The notes: generated by a model from the sequence alone, not told the origin. A stretch of 64,000 nucleotides of DNA from Gnetum montanum (GCA_015680685.1 MNCI01033448.1:186001-250000); one strand, 5' to 3'; positions 33,639 through 46,974 are shown, counted from the first letter of the stretch. Numbers and translations are program-made.

Positions 33639-35400
33639 GTTGACATTAAGAAATGTCTTCCAATAACTCCTTGCTCTCTAACATTATGCAGAGATAAGTC
33701 ATTGGGAAAGAATTTGTGACTTCAAGTCTTCAAAGAATAGAGGATAACTCACAAGCATCTACCAAACCAATCATGGAAATCATTTATTTCATTAATATTA
33801 AGCATTCTTCTTCTTAAAAAAAAAAACTGCAAGCAACTATGATTTTTCTAATGCATACCTATGAAGTATGGGTTATAACTTGTGTTATAAGATGGGGAAA
33901 GAAAAAAAGAAAAGAAAATACTAGCATGAACCTACAGTAGTGAAAGTTGATGAGAGAAGAAAAGGAAAAACTAAGAACATGGCCTAATTGTTGGTAGGTG
34001 AGGAAGAAGGAGTGTTCTTCTTATTGTTGAATTTCAACTTGGACTTTGACTTGGAGACATTGTGCTACTAATTTTGGCTGGAGTCATGATCCTAGTATCT
34101 AATTCTATTAACAACATCAACCTTCTCATATGTAACAACTCTAGAAGAAGGAGAAGAATCTTGTTACTCTTGTTGTTTCTAGCAGAGGTGCTTAAGGTGA
34201 GATCGATAGACATACAACTCTACCAAAGCCACAGTGGTTGCACATGAAGCCATGCTTTGCTCTGAGTATGATGCATTGATATATGCTTTGCTCTACTGAA
34301 ATTGCAAACAATGAGAATGGGAATGATAATCAAAATGAAAATGTATGATCAGTTTCTGAATAGTCTAGTTGAGCTGCATTGTGTTGTGAGGGGTGCATTT
34401 GCATTTTGCTGCAGTTCATTTTGAAGGTTGTCTCTCCCTTGAGCTTCAAGAAACATTATCAAGTAATATCATATTCATATGGACTATCCATTAGAACTAA
34501 AACTACCATAGTAAATCATGAACATTCTGTGATATCTCTGCCAGCCATTACCACAGCCCCACCAATGGATGTTAACATAGTTTGTTCATCTAATTCATTG
34601 TTTCTTTATTCATTGACTATTTTATTATACTAAATATGGTTGGTGTTTTTTCTTTTGTGTTTCATTTTTCACCCATTATTTTCTAGTTTAGTGTTCACTT
34701 TGGCTTTTTTTTTAAGATTTTTTATTTTTTATTCCTACACCCAAATTACACTATCACAGTGGGTAGTGGTAGTGCCACTGTATGAGAAAAAGTTCACTAA
34801 AGATCTTTGTTTACTTATTTTTATTTTTGGTGCAGGTTGATTTGGTGCAGTGTAGTTTGAAAAAAGGTTATTTGTGGTCTCATTAGGCCATGAATGACCT
34901 ATGGGTTCATATGATGGCATACATGCCATACCATAGGCATTCACCCATGGCCATTTACCAACCCAGAGCAGGTTATTCAAAAATCCCCTTTTCCACCTGA
35001 TCCTTGATGTTAAATAAAAATTGCACCTTTTCTCATTCACTGTGCTCCAATTGCTTACTACTCTTCACTTGCTATGCTCTACTACTATCACTACCCTCCT
35101 TTATTACCACTATCATCATCACTATGCTTTCTACCATTGCAACTACTACTACACTCTCTATCACTACTTCACTATTGCTACTACCACTACCTTTGCTGGT
35201 GTGCTTTCTACTCCACTTTATTCAGTAAGTTAACCTAGACCATTTTCTCTTTTCTTCTATAAAAACGATGTTCACTTGCTTGTTTGGGTGTAGGGTTTAG
35301 GGCTTAGGCTTTTACTACAATTTTAGTGTGAGTAAATCTGACTTATAATTTTGTTTTGTTCGCATTACATGGCTATGCATCCCACACTTTTTTATTTTTC
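33639..35400. other. Unassigned AT-rich DNA with pyrimidine-rich tracts
   Basis: No convincing gene. It contains A/G-rich tracts (33900-33980), short TTCTT/CTACTA-rich tracts (35040-35220) and no recognisable domain in any frame. It is outside both flanking Tat elements. Confidence 0.5.
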
Positions 35401-35479
35401 AATTTTTGCAGTGCGAGTATATGTGAGTTACACTAAAACTAAGAATCACGTGATTCATAAGGTTCCACATTTTTCTTGT

Positions 35480-35820
35480 TTTGTTAAATGTGGTCTGTGA
35501 CCACACTTCAAAGTGCAATTTCATCACACTATCATTTTATGTCATTGTTTTCAATTGTGAAAGACCTACACCTCGCACTGTAGTGTGAGTGTATTTTAAT
35601 TTGTAAAATGGAACCACATTGCAACATGTAGTTTCATGTCATTATCTATTAATATCTTTGTATCCAATTATGAGAGACCTACACCTAGCACTATTTATTG
35701 AATTTTAATATATTTTGAAAAATGTGACCACATTGTAATTCGTAGTTGGGTGACACTTTTTTTATTTTGTTTTGTTTTATGATTTTGCAAGAACTACACC
35801 TCACAATCTCTTAGCAATAT
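35480..35820 (+). repeat. Three-copy ~120-130 bp repeat upstream of the Ulp1-like pseudogene
   Basis: A block holding GACCACA, TGTAGTTTCATGTCATT, GAGACCTACACCTAGCACT and a T-rich tail occurs around 35490, 35610 and 35725, each diverged. It could be a subterminal repeat of a DNA transposon, but no terminal inverted repeat was identified. Confidence 0.6.
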
Positions 35821-36149
35821 GACTATGATTGGACTATGACCCATAGTCATGTAACATTCTTTCTAATGTGTGCTAATAATGTTAATTTTAATGTAGCATA
35901 GCTATAGGTGGTGAATTGTTTTCAAAGGTATATCTAATCATGAGTTTGGTAAAAGCTAAAGGCACTAGCCAAAGAGAACTTCCATGTGAGTAGTTATTGT
36001 ATTTTGAATTGTACTTATTTCAAAAATATATTACTACAATTGTTTGGCAATTTTGTTTGCATTATGTTATTCTAAATGTTATTGAATATTTAAAATTGCA
36101 ACTATTTCCTTAGTTTGTAAATGTACTGTTTAAACTATTTTGGAGTTGC

Positions 36150-38508
36150 CATAAATGTCTATCCTTTCTAAAAAGTTAAAGAGAAGTGAAATATATGATT
36201 GGATGATAATGGAAGGATGCTATGATAAAAATGTTATTTATAATTTTTATGAATGGTTGACTGATGGTGTGTCAAATGTGGTAAATACTTTGCAAACCAT
36301 TGTACAAGGTTAAAATTTCATCTTCAATGCAAATGATACTACAAATATCATATAACTTCCATGTAGTAATGAGCCTGCTATCAAGGAGCAAAGGTGGAAT
36401 GAAAGTGAAAATCACTTGATTCAGTATGCCCAAAAATTTGATAAGAGAGATAGCAATCTAAATTATTATCCAAATTTTCTGTTGCTCTCAAAATTTATGT
36501 AGTGAACTTTATTTCCAATAAAAAAATAAAAGCTAGAATTTATAACAATGCAGTTTTACTAATGTGGACATTGCATAACAATGAAGATCTTCCTTTTGAT
36601 ATTCTACTGACCATATTATCTAACATGAGGAGGCATGGAAGGGTAGGATAGTGTCATGATGTTAGAGACTCTCTGTGCTTTCCAATTATTATGACCAAAT
36701 TATTACAAAAACACAACATATAATTTATCCCTGCCCAACTTTAGGATATAGTGAAGATGAAACTTGATAGCATTTTTAGGAATGCATCCTTGTCTGAGAG
36801 GCTTGACAGGTCAACTGATGTGAAAGGAGTTGATAAGCCTTCTATGCAAGATGTGTGTCATCATGACAAATGTTCTTTGAAAGTAATAGAAAACAAGTTA
36901 GATAATGTAATTTGAGACATTACATCAATATTTTTAAAGTAATGCAATATTTTGGAATATTTTAGAGGAGCTGAAATCCAATAAGTCTCAGTTTGTAGAA
37001 GAGAACAATGCACTAAAAGCAAAAATAAAGAACTTTGTGGTCAATGAAAATAATTGCATTAACAAGCTTCTTGATCAGAATTAGAAAATGAGTGATAAAA
37101 TTATATCACTGAATACTAAATATGCATGCTAGGGAATGCAGTGGTGGCCAAAAACATTCACCCTAATAGAAGAAACATTATAGAAGATCCTAAAAATAGT
37201 ATGATGTTGTACATTTTCTATATTTCTTTTAATATTTATTATTTTTGAAATATTTTCTCTTAATGTCCTTAATTTCAATGTGTGTAATAGATTTGGATGA
37301 TATGAGTAAACCTAAAGCATCTAAGAGATTATTTTCCTTTGTTGATTATAACAAAGAACAAGTAATTCATAAAGTAACAAGTAATTAAACTTGATATTGT
37401 TGTTGCATTTGTTACATTTAGAAATTAAAATTTTTGATTTTTTAGTTATAGTAGTATTATTATATGTTTGAAACAATAATAGTAAAATGTTTTTTGAGTT
37501 TAGTATCTAATTATTTCATATTACAGTAGATGCCAATGTTGATTTCCAAACACCAATAATTAATGCATGTGTAACAATTGACAAAGTGATGCAGTTGGTT
37601 GACAATAAAGAGCTTATGAGGACATCATTTTCTCCATATGTTAACACAAAATTCTCTTTTAAGACTTTATATAAAAAAGGGTGGAAAGAATGGTTGGACA
37701 ATGACATCATTGATATCTACATCATGCCCTTGATGTAACTGTAGAAGTCTCTTTATGACTCTCATAAATTTTAGAATAGAAAATATTTCATTTTCAACAC
37801 TATGTTTCAATGTTATATGAAGTCCTTTAATAGCAAGATTCAGGTGGATCAGAAAAACTAGTCAAAACATAGATCAAATAATAGCAGCAAAAGACAAATT
37901 ATCAATGTTGAAAGTGATATATTGGTTGAAGAAAATGTTGATGATTTTTTCATAGAAATAGATATTATTAAAGAGCTTAAAGATAAAAGATTTTGGGATG
38001 ATTTTTTTAATCTAGACACACATTCTTTTGACTTTATTTCAACACTAGTGAGCATTGGATTCTTGTTATTGTTAACATCCTAACATATGAATTTTTGGTG
38101 TATGATTCAATGGCTTCTGCACAACATCTTGTAGTAGTCAAAAAATTGATGTTGAAGTCTATTGAGTGTTTATTTGATGGGAATTCTATTGGCTCTAATT
38201 TTGTTATGCATGTGAAGAAAAAGAGAGAGAAAGTAGCTTTCAAATGAAATGCAATTACAGTAGAAGGTCTTCCCAAACAAGAAAATGGATATGACTATGG
38301 AATGTGTATAGTTATCTTTATGCATCACTTGGTACTTTGTAAAGAGTTGAAATTCACTTCTAATTATGTTTCAGTGTATCGAAAGACCATCATATAAGAA
38401 ATTATAAGTTATCTTGGAGTTCATCAATTTTGGAGAAAAAAGTGTTTGCAACATATGCTAAATGAAAACTGTAGTAAACATGGTCCATTTGTATTAAGTG
38501 ATGTATGA
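36150..38508 (+). pseudogene. Ulp1/SENP-like cysteine protease (C48), multi-exon pseudogene
   Basis: The C-terminal part (about 38040-38508) reads HWILVIVNILTYEFLVYDSM, then GLPKQENGYDYGMCIVIF, and ends FVLSDV with TGA. This is the C48 layout: catalytic His in HW, Asp in YDSM, Gln in PKQ, and DCG. Here the nucleophile Cys is Tyr (GYDYG), so it would be inactive. Upstream, KKGWKEWLDNDIIDIYIMPL matches the W-LND--I--Y helix of the family. Introns are suggested by acceptors TATTTTAG (about 36962), TGTGTAATAG (37290) and TATTACAG (37527), the last before VDANVDFQTP. The first half (MIMEGCYDKNVIYNFYEWL, then a coiled-coil EELKSNKSQFVEENNALKAK) is unassigned. Ulp1-like genes occur both as host deSUMOylases and inside plant DNA transposons; the latter is more likely here. 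Stops and frameshifts are present. Confidence 0.72.
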
Positions 38509-38929
38509 AAATTAGATTACAATCATTGTCCATGATGCGTTCCATTTTGCTGATGCTATTGAATTGTAAAATGCATCTCTTCCATGATTTTGTAAATGAT
38601 TTTGGTCCTAATGAATATCTTTCTTATTTTTTTAAGATTATGTGTAATAAATTTTTGTAATGTTATAACATTTTTAGTTTGATAACTCATCCTTAATTGT
38701 GGCTCATATGTTATCACAAGTCCGATATTCATGATTAGAAAAAAGCTTCAAAAATATGCTCGAAACAAATATCTTGTAATGAAAGATATAAAATATTTAT
38801 TTTTGATATCAAAGGTAATAGTTTTAATTTATTTTCATTGACATGTGTTTTTCATTGTTCTTCAACACTTGTTCTATGAGCCACCAAAAAAAGTTGGGTA
38901 TCACACTTTAGCATGCTCAATATTTAGTT

Positions 38930-39075
38930 GTAGACTATGATGACATGTGTAATACATGTCACCATAGTCCTAGATGAGACTATGATCCACATGATGTCAC
39001 AACCCTCAAGCATAGACTATGATAACATGTCCCTCACAACTACACTAGTGTCTCTGGACTATGATAACATGCAAG
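38930..39075 (+). repeat. Short GACTATGATRACATG repeats
   Basis: Four copies of (A)GACTATGATAACATG-like sequence lie at about 38935, 38980, 39008 and 39060, spaced 30-50 bases apart. Confidence 0.65.
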
Positions 39076-39273
39076 TTGCTAGGTACCATATTGTGTTAAG
39101 CATGTCTTTGTGTCAGATTGCAAATGAATTGTGATTTACAGCTTCGTGCACTATCTCCTAGTGGACATGTTTTGAGGGTTATGTGCCTCGTAGGACATCA
39201 CACTATGGATTTCTAGTCTTTGTTAAAGATTGCAAGGAAAATGTGACTCGCATGATAACACACTATGACCTAA

Positions 39274-40230
39274 AGGTACGAGTATCATCCTTCTGTAGTC
39301 TAAACTAGAAGGCACCCAGGCCTTCTAGATGGGAAAGGTCGCTTGTAATTTAAGGCTATTAGAAAGAATAAGGCTAGTTGAAAAGGTGAGAATTAACTGG
39401 ATGGCATTGAGAAATTTAGGAAGGAAACTATTTTTTCAAGATCACAGCTACCAAAAGGTAGAGGGTCATCCGATTTGAAGTACAAGCTAAACTGTATGGA
39501 GGTGCAAGTAGCATCCTTCTTCAGTTATAACCGAAATGAACTCGGGCCTTCTGGATGGCCAAAATCACTTGTAATTGGAGGCTACTAGAAGGAATAAGGT
39601 CAACCAGAAATATGAGGATCAATTGGATGACATTAAAACCTTTCAGAAGAAAATTGTTACTCCAAGACCATGGCTTCTAGAAGGTAGACGACCATTTGGT
39701 TGGAAGTATAAGCTAGATTTCATGAAGGTGTGAGTAGTAGCCTTCTATAGTCCCCATTGGAAGGCACCTAGGCCTTCCAGAATGTAGAGGGCCATTTGGC
39801 TGGAAGTATAAGCTAGATTGCATGGAGGTGTGAGTAGTACCCTTCTGTAGTCCCCATTGGAAGGCACCCAAGCCTTCTAGAAGGGTAAAATTTCTTGTAA
39901 TTTAAGGTTACTAGAAGAAATAAGTCATCTGGGACGATGAGAATCAACTAGATGGCATTAAGACCCTCCAAAAGGGAACTAATGATCCAAGATCATGACT
40001 CCTAAAAGGTAGAGGGCCATTTGGTTGGAAGTACAAGGTAGACTACATGGAGGTGAAAGTAGCACCCTTGTAATTTAAGGCTACTGGAAGGATTAAAGTC
40101 ATCCAAAAGGATGAAAATGAACTAGATGGCATTAAGACTTTCCAAAAGGGAACTAATGCTCCATTATTATCACTTTAGGAAGGTAGAGGGCCATCTGGTT
40201 GGAAGTACAAGCTAGACTATGTAGAGGATT
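39274..40230 (+). repeat. ~225-bp satellite array
   Basis: The unit mark GGAGGTG-AGTAGYACCCTT recurs at 39274, 39498, 39724, 39823, 40048 and 40222, giving intervals of 224, 226, 99, 225 and 174 bases. So there are three near-full units, one about 100-base partial and one with an internal deletion. Units share CTTCTAGAAGG, CTTGTAATTTAAGGCTACT and GGTAGAGGGCCATTTGGTTG. The array ends ten bases before the A3 LTR. Confidence 0.9.
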
Positions 40231-40239
40231 AGTAGCAAT

Positions 40240-41914
40240 TGAAACACCATAGAATTTCACATGTTATAACCAATCATCATGTAGCTTTCACCCCATGAAA
40301 CCTAAGGTAGAATCACATTGTAAATGTGAAAATTGTAACCCACAATGGGAAATTTCACATACTTTATACTTTTGGGGCTAAAAATGCCTCATAAGTGATC
40401 AAAGTCTCATTCTCCTAGTGAAAAAAGTCATTTACTATCTATATTTTGGCTTGGGAGGGATCAAAAATACTTTTTGGAATGCCAAAAAAGGAAATTTGAT
40501 GGGTTTTATGTGGGGTATGCATTTTTCTATGCTATAAACATCTACAAGGAGGTTGATCTCACGTACCCCTAATGTGGAAGGGTGGAGGGCTTGAAAACTT
40601 TTCCCTCTTCAATGTGAAGACCAAATGCATGACTTAGAAACTTTCCCCTAGCTTGAAAACTTTCCCCCTCAACTTGGCAAGTCCACCCACCCCAACACCA
40701 CCCCCACCCNNNNNNNNNNNNNNNNNNNNNNNNNNNNNNNCCCTCCCCCCCTCCACCAATGTGAAATTTCCTCCCTACACTAGAAACTTTCCCCCCAACT
40801 TGGAAAGTTTCCTCCTAGCTTGGAAATATTTTTCCCAATGTGAAATTTCCTTTCTACACTAGACACTTTCCCCCTAACTTGGAAAGTTTCCTTCCAACTT
40901 GACAACTTTCCCCCTAGCCTAGAAATTTTTCTCCCTAGAGTGGAAAATTCAATCCCCTAGTGTAGAAGCCACAAAAAGTAAAATTCATTAGTTTAAGCAT
41001 TTAAATGTTGACCAGCCACTTCAACAGAGCAAGGTGGAGAGCTTAGCATGGAAAATTCATCTTTAGCATGGAGGGGGTGCCCCAGTTACTATTTTTATTA
41101 AATGGAATGGCCATGGGGAAAAAGCACTTACTATGTTTAGTAACCCCTCAAATTTGGGTACCCATTTCACCTAAATTTGGCAACCAATTTGTAGCAAACT
41201 TACATAAAGTTTACATCCAATTTGTAGCCCAATCATAGCCAATTTGCAACCCCATTCATTGCCCAAAATATCCTATAGAAGCCAAACTCTAGCACCATTT
41301 ATAGGTTTAGTAGTTTTTGACAAAGTGGAGCATTTTTTACAAGAAACTTCTCACAAAAGTTTATCCATCTTTCATAGTTCCATAGTTGGGGCATTTTCAA
41401 GCACTCAAGAGCTCTTACAAGTTCCCATACTTTCATTTTCTTGAACCATATCATGAAAGCATTATATCCTTGAGTGACCCAAATTGCATATCCAAGGTTC
41501 TAGTAATGAAGGAAGTTTCAATAGCATCAAGAATGGCTTAGCACCTAGATCATGGAGAACATCACATCAGCTTCAATGGGCTTTGAACTCTTGCATAAGT
41601 GAACCCACCTCTCGTTTATGCTCATCTAGGAACCATTTGTACACATTTCTCTAACTTATTATTTATTCTTTTCTTAATAAAGTTTTAAGTTTTGAGTTTT
41701 GTGTTCAGGAAAATTAAAGTTATTATTTGTGAATTATTTGGATCTATTCATATTTCCATGTTTTACATCTCCTAAGTCCTTAGTTGATCTACCAAATTGG
41801 CCAAGGTGCCTCAAATCCCATTTTCATTATGAAGGCCCTAGGGATTCAGAGTTGGAAAACTAACAAGGATCCTTGGTTTTCTTTTCATTCCAGCAATCAA
41901 GATTTTTAATCACA
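40240..41914 (+). mobile_element. 5' LTR of A3 (about 1675 bp, contains a gap)
   Basis: Starts TGAAACACCATAGAATTTC, like the A0 and A1 LTR starts, and ends TTTTTAATCACA before the PBS. The distal part (about 41765-41914) aligns with the A1 LTR end. U3 contains tandem 20-22 base repeats around the N gap 40710-40740. Confidence 0.75.
40570..40960 (+). repeat. 20-22 bp GAAACTTTCCCCCTAGCTTG repeats around the N gap
   Basis: At least ten degenerate copies of an ACTTTCCCCCTAGCTTGGAA-like unit, some inverted (CTTGGAAAGTTTCC). The gap lies in the middle of this C-rich array, which probably caused it, and true array length is unknown. Confidence 0.8.
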
Positions 41915-41925
41915 AAATTTTTTCA

Positions 41926-41942
41926 TGGTGCTAGAATGAGGG
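41926..41942 (+). other. Primer binding site of A3
   Basis: TGGTGCTAGAATGAGGG, 11 bases after the LTR end. Compare TGGTTCTAGAAGGATGG (A1) and TGGCGCTAGAAGGAGGG (B). Confidence 0.55.
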
Positions 41943-43469
41943 ACTTCACCTAAATTCCATAGCCAAATCTATTATTTTCATATCCATTTACAATTTTTTC
42001 CTTCATTTTTTATAGCCAAAACCCTTGAAATATTAATGTTGGTTTTTCCCCTGTATGATCAAAACTGTAGCAAAAGCGTTGTAGGTGGTTGGGCTTTGGC
42101 TTTTCACAATAGTTTCTATGAATTTCAAGGTCCAAAGCTAGCATTGATATTTATTGTCCACATTATTTTTGTTGCCAAGAGTCTATTTTCTAGCTTCTAT
42201 AAGTGAGTGGTTCAACTCATCCATGAGTTGACTTCTCTACCCCCACCCCCCTCCATATTTTTCAAAGCTAAGAGAATTAGCAGCTACCTAGAACCAATTT
42301 TAGTGGAAAATTACTAACATTTAACTTTGGTTTTCAACCTCTCCACCACCCCCACCCCCCAATCAAATTTGAGGTAAGAGATGTAAGATTACCATCATTT
42401 CACCTCTCTTCTTTCCCCCCTCTACAATACCCAACATGAAAGCAATTTGGAGGCCAATGATGGTGAATCTTGAAATCAATTTTATTACCAAATCTACTTT
42501 TGTTGCTTGTTGAAAGCCATTTCTTTTAGCCAAGGCTCCCAAGAAACCTAATGCTACCTTTACCCACTCCCTTGTGGTAGACACCTTAGCATGAAAGTTA
42601 TAGGTATTTTGAATGCTAGAATTTCACAACATTTGTTTAAAATTCCTAGAGAAAATCCAGTGTGGAAGCCTTAGTAAACGTTTCATTTTTGTTGACATAA
42701 TCTTTGTCACTAAACCAATGTTCATTTTCATACCAACCAAGCCCACTTTTTCCTCCTTTTTGGTGAAAATTGGAAACCTAACAAAACCATCTTTGGAAAC
42801 TACCAAATTTCCATTTTGGTCTCCAAAATTTTTTCCCTCTCTCCAACATTAGAATAGGAAGGTGAGATATTTCCATTATCTCATCCCCCCTTCTTCTCCC
42901 CATGCCACACCTAGTGTAGAGGCACTTGGGAAGCCAACTTGGATTAGGTTTAAAGCCAACATTGTCAATATTCCATTTTTGGTAAAGGGGTAAACCCCCC
43001 TTATCCTCCACTTACTAATTATAGTAAGTATATCCTTTTTTGCTATTTTCATTTTCTCTAAGAGTTTTTGAATTCCATTAATCAAAACTTACTCTTATTT
43101 TAACATTTATAGCTTATTTTCTTTGAGAAATTATTAGCATTATAGCCATATCTTTCCAAAAATCCACCAAATTATCCTTCAACTTCACTAGCACGGATCA
43201 TAACCAATAACTCATGAGGGTGTATGAACCCAAAGACCTTGCAGTCATTAAGTGTAGGTGGCCTTTGAGAGTTAGAGGGGAAAGTCCTGATTTTGTAGCC
43301 ATTAATAAAGATTACTATAACTTCATTTTTTCCAAAATACATGTAGGCATGCTAATTCCCTGAATTGAAGCATACGGCAATAGAGAATTTGAGCTCATAC
43401 ATAGGGATGGGGAAGAATACATCCTTCCCCATATAAAGAAATTCCTCTTAACAATGTCTATTCTAGCAT
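41943..43469 (+). other. A3 leader without a recognisable gene
   Basis: About 1.5 kb of T/C-rich DNA with recurrent CCCCACCCCC and CCTCTCTTC tracts (42240, 42345, 42410, 42885, 42990). Reading frames here are short and share nothing with gag. Confidence 0.55.
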
Positions 43470-45600
43470 CCTAGCCTAATTGATTGATGCAGAGGAGGAA
43501 GATGACCAACATACCTTTAGGAAATAATAGGAAGAAGAGGATGAATTTATGGTAGAATATAAGCCTAAAAGCATCCTTGGAGGGTTGTTCCAACAAACAT
43601 CCACTAATGTCACAAAACCTTCCGCTAATGCCTTTTTTTTCTTCATGGGCATGGTGCCACCATCTTCCAGTCCTTCACACCCTACTATAGCAAATCCCAT
43701 GCTAGTTGTAGCAACACATCACACTTAGTCAATGCCACAAACAACAAACTATAACATATCAATGTCATTTGCAACATAACCACGATATACAAAATCATCA
43801 ATGGTGGCTTTTAACATTACAAATCCTTCAAATACTCACATGGGATCCATCATGAGACCCCTAGCAACACAAGGGTCACACACCACGTTTCTCTTGTTTG
43901 TGCCTCAAGTGCTAGAACAAACATCTTTTTCATTATTTGGCCCATAAGCCACAACCATAGTGCAACCTTTTCCTTTTTTCATGTAGCCCATAATGAGGCG
44001 ACAAGCCTCACAACAAACACCATGACCTTATGTGCATACATCACAAACTATGGGGCCATGACAAGGCTTGGATCAAGCCTTTCAAATGATGTAAGGTCTA
44101 ATAGAGGAATTAAAGAGCCATAAAGCCTCTACCACACAAACCATCAAGATTATGAACTTCTACAAGAAAAATCCCATAATTCCTATAGTCCCACCCTTGA
44201 CACTTCCTCCTAGTGTCCCCATTCCATAATTTAGCAAATATAATGGAAAAAGTGACCCTAATGATCACCTTATCACCTTTCAATTTGAATGTTTTCTCTT
44301 GCAGTATTGGCCTCATGCCATCATGAATATTTTCTCTATGTCTTTAATTGGGAAAACACTTGATTGATATTGTGCATTTCCTAGGGGATTTTTATCCTCT
44401 CTAGAGGACTTAGTAGCCCAATTAGTCAACCATTTAAGGTATAACTTGAAGCTTGACACAATGCTTGACCAAATCATGAAGGTCAACTAGGGGCCCTTAG
44501 AAGTTATACAAAAATTCATTTAGCAGTGGAATAGACTATGGAATGAAATATTAGAGCCCATATTCAAAGCCCACTTGCTAGCCATATTCAAGAAATTATT
44601 TAATGACTTCATCAATTCTAAACTCTACTACCTTGATCCATGATCTCTAAGCCAAGCATTCTCACAAACCAAAAACATAGAGGATGTTGCAGAGGCTAGC
44701 CATGATCCAACCTATATATCATATAAAAACCAACATGCTCAAAGAGATAAAGAAAAGAGTAAGAAAAACAATACTATTGTAGAAATTGTAACCAAGGAAA
44801 CCAAGATCATGAACCAAGAGTTGAAGGTCAACCCACCCAAGGCTCCCATCAATGACCACAATAAACAATCATCAACTTCTAGGACCAATGCATTGATAGT
44901 AAGCAGACCTAACTTTCAAAGGAAGGACATGTTGAAATATACTACATTGCCACTAAAACCATCTAAGTTGCTAGACCAATTATTAAGAAGTAGATGTATG
45001 CAACATAAGAAAATGATCGAAGCCACTCAAAAGAAACATGAGTGACTATGTGAAATAGCTAAGGATCCTACTTGGGCAATGAAGGATGATCCCCAGTTGC
45101 CTAAATACTTTAATCAAGATCACTTTTTCCACTATCATCAATTACCTAGTCATGATATAGGCTTCTACCTTATGCTGAAGGATGACCTACAAAGGATGAT
45201 AGATAGGGGAAAACTAGCTTAGATGCTTCTAACCTAGTTCGACCACAAAACTAGTTGATGCAAGTGTACAAAGGCCCATTGAATGCTAACGATAGCCCCT
45301 CTGTTACCTCATCATTAAACATTGATGATAACTAGAGACCTACTAGAGAACCTGTTGTAATCCAAGTACCCCTCTACAATGAAAGATCTTCTTTGGCTTG
45401 CCATAGCTCAAGAACTCCCTTTATTATGAGAGTACCATCAAGAATGCCTCCAAGGAAAGCTTTTGTCATCAAGGTCTCCCTTCCAATACAACCCAAAAAA
45501 TTGTAGTCCAACCAACTACACAATGACCCCCTATGATAGCCAATGCTACCACCTCTTCCTTATAGCCAACAACTGACAACCAAAAAATTTCAGCCAATCA
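43470..45600 (+). pseudogene. A3 gag (decayed)
   Basis: Starts with an acidic region DAEEEDDQHTF and EEEDEFMVEYKPKS, matching A1. Then FSKYNGKSDPNDHLITFQFE, SLIGKTLD, KFIQQWNRLWNE-like and LLAIFKKLFNDFINSKLYYL (all in the gag core). After this come YKNQHAQRDKEKSKKN, TLPLKPSKLLDQLLRSRCMQ and HYHQLPSHDIGFYLML (a degenerate zinc-knuckle region). The tail TPFIMRVP and AFVIKVSLP corresponds to the FVIKVP repeats of A1. Stops lie at about 43512, 44204, 44365, 44488, 44640 and 45043. Confidence 0.82.
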
Positions 45601-45899
45601 AAGGAAGAAGCATAAGAAAAAGCTTAATAACAAGGGAGATAAGGAGATGGAGGCATAAAAGAAAGTGCACCTCTTCTATCCCATCTTCTTCAACCAACAT
45701 GCCGTAGGAGGATACTAAAGCCCATAACCAAAACAACGAAAAAGAGCCATAACAACCACAAACTAAAATTGAAGTCTGCATTTTGGGATGCATGGAGGAT
45801 GTAAAGCATAAATAGGGTGACAAGTTCATGGCCAATGTCAAAAAATTCCTCAATGCAATGGACCAAGTCAAGCAATCCCTAATGTAGAAAAATACTACT

Positions 45900-46680
45900 T
45901 TAAGCTTGTATGACCTAATCATAACTTTTGTCACACATCATGAGGTGATAGTCAACATGTTGATCTTCATACTAGTTAGTGAGGATATCGCTACTCATGA
46001 GGAAGGCATTCATGCAATAATGATTCCTCCCTCACTAGGGGAGGGGAAGTTAACACCATTAAAATTTTATGATAGTGAAATTAAGGTTAATCCTCATCAT
46101 GGCAAGGTGAATATAGCCCTTTTATTCATAACCATATGCATAGGACAATTTAAAATACATTAGGTGCACATTGATGATGGAGCAGCAACCAATGTCATCC
46201 CATGCACCATCATTGAATGCTTCGACTTAACTAAGCAAGTACAACCTATGACCACCATAGCTCTTAAGTCTTTTAATTGATCAAGAGTTACCATCAACAG
46301 GTCTATCTCCTTGGATTTTGTAGTTGAAGAACAATTCACTACAACTACAAACTTCTTGGTGATGGAAGAAACACCAAGGTTCAACTTGATCCTGAGAAGA
46401 TCTTAGTTGGCTCAATTATGAGCTGTGTCCTAGCCCATCCACTAAGAAATTCACCTTCCTAACAAAGGAGGCAAAATCATCATTCATGGTGACAATGTAT
46501 CTTCCCTAGTTGTCAATAATGTGAACATAGAATAGGGATCTGAAGTGGTGCTTTAAGGAGAATCTCATGGCCATGAAGAGAAAAAACCAAAGACAACCAA
46601 CAATGACAACAAGAAGCAATGTGATACATTATGGCATAAAATCCATTTTAACATTTTAACTGAAGGGGATGAAAAAAATA
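45900..46680 (+). pseudogene. A3 aspartic protease
   Basis: HIDDGAATNVIPCTIIECF (about 46170) is the retropepsin active site (D-S/D-GA) with the following hydrophobic helix. It is followed by TTNFLVMEETPRFNLIL, the segment leading to the RPWL box, and IIHGDN about 100 bases on. Stops interrupt both sides. The protease would process gag-pol; here it is inactive. Confidence 0.75.
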
Positions 46681-46974
46681 CAAGATTTTGCATAGTAGGC
46701 CTTACTCACTTCCTAATTTTGCAAAGATTAGGAAGAATCTGCAGAAGTGAAGTTTACCTTAACCTTCCCATGCCTCTATGACTAGATACAACAATAACTA
46801 TATAGCCTTACTTTTCATTTATAGTTTATTATATATGCAATTGTTGTTTCACACTATATGCACATACCCTAATGCATGTAGCCTAAATTTATTTGCATTA
46901 TTACTTATTTTCTATAATCTTTCTTTATTTTTAAAACATTAAGAAAGCATATGTTGTAGGCACTATCCTCTAAG

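Noticed and set aside
34180-34290. Possible Ty1/copia RNase H fragment (SEYDALIYA-like reading near 34260)
   Set aside because: Only a few residues fit, the flanks do not continue the domain, and no other copia module is nearby.
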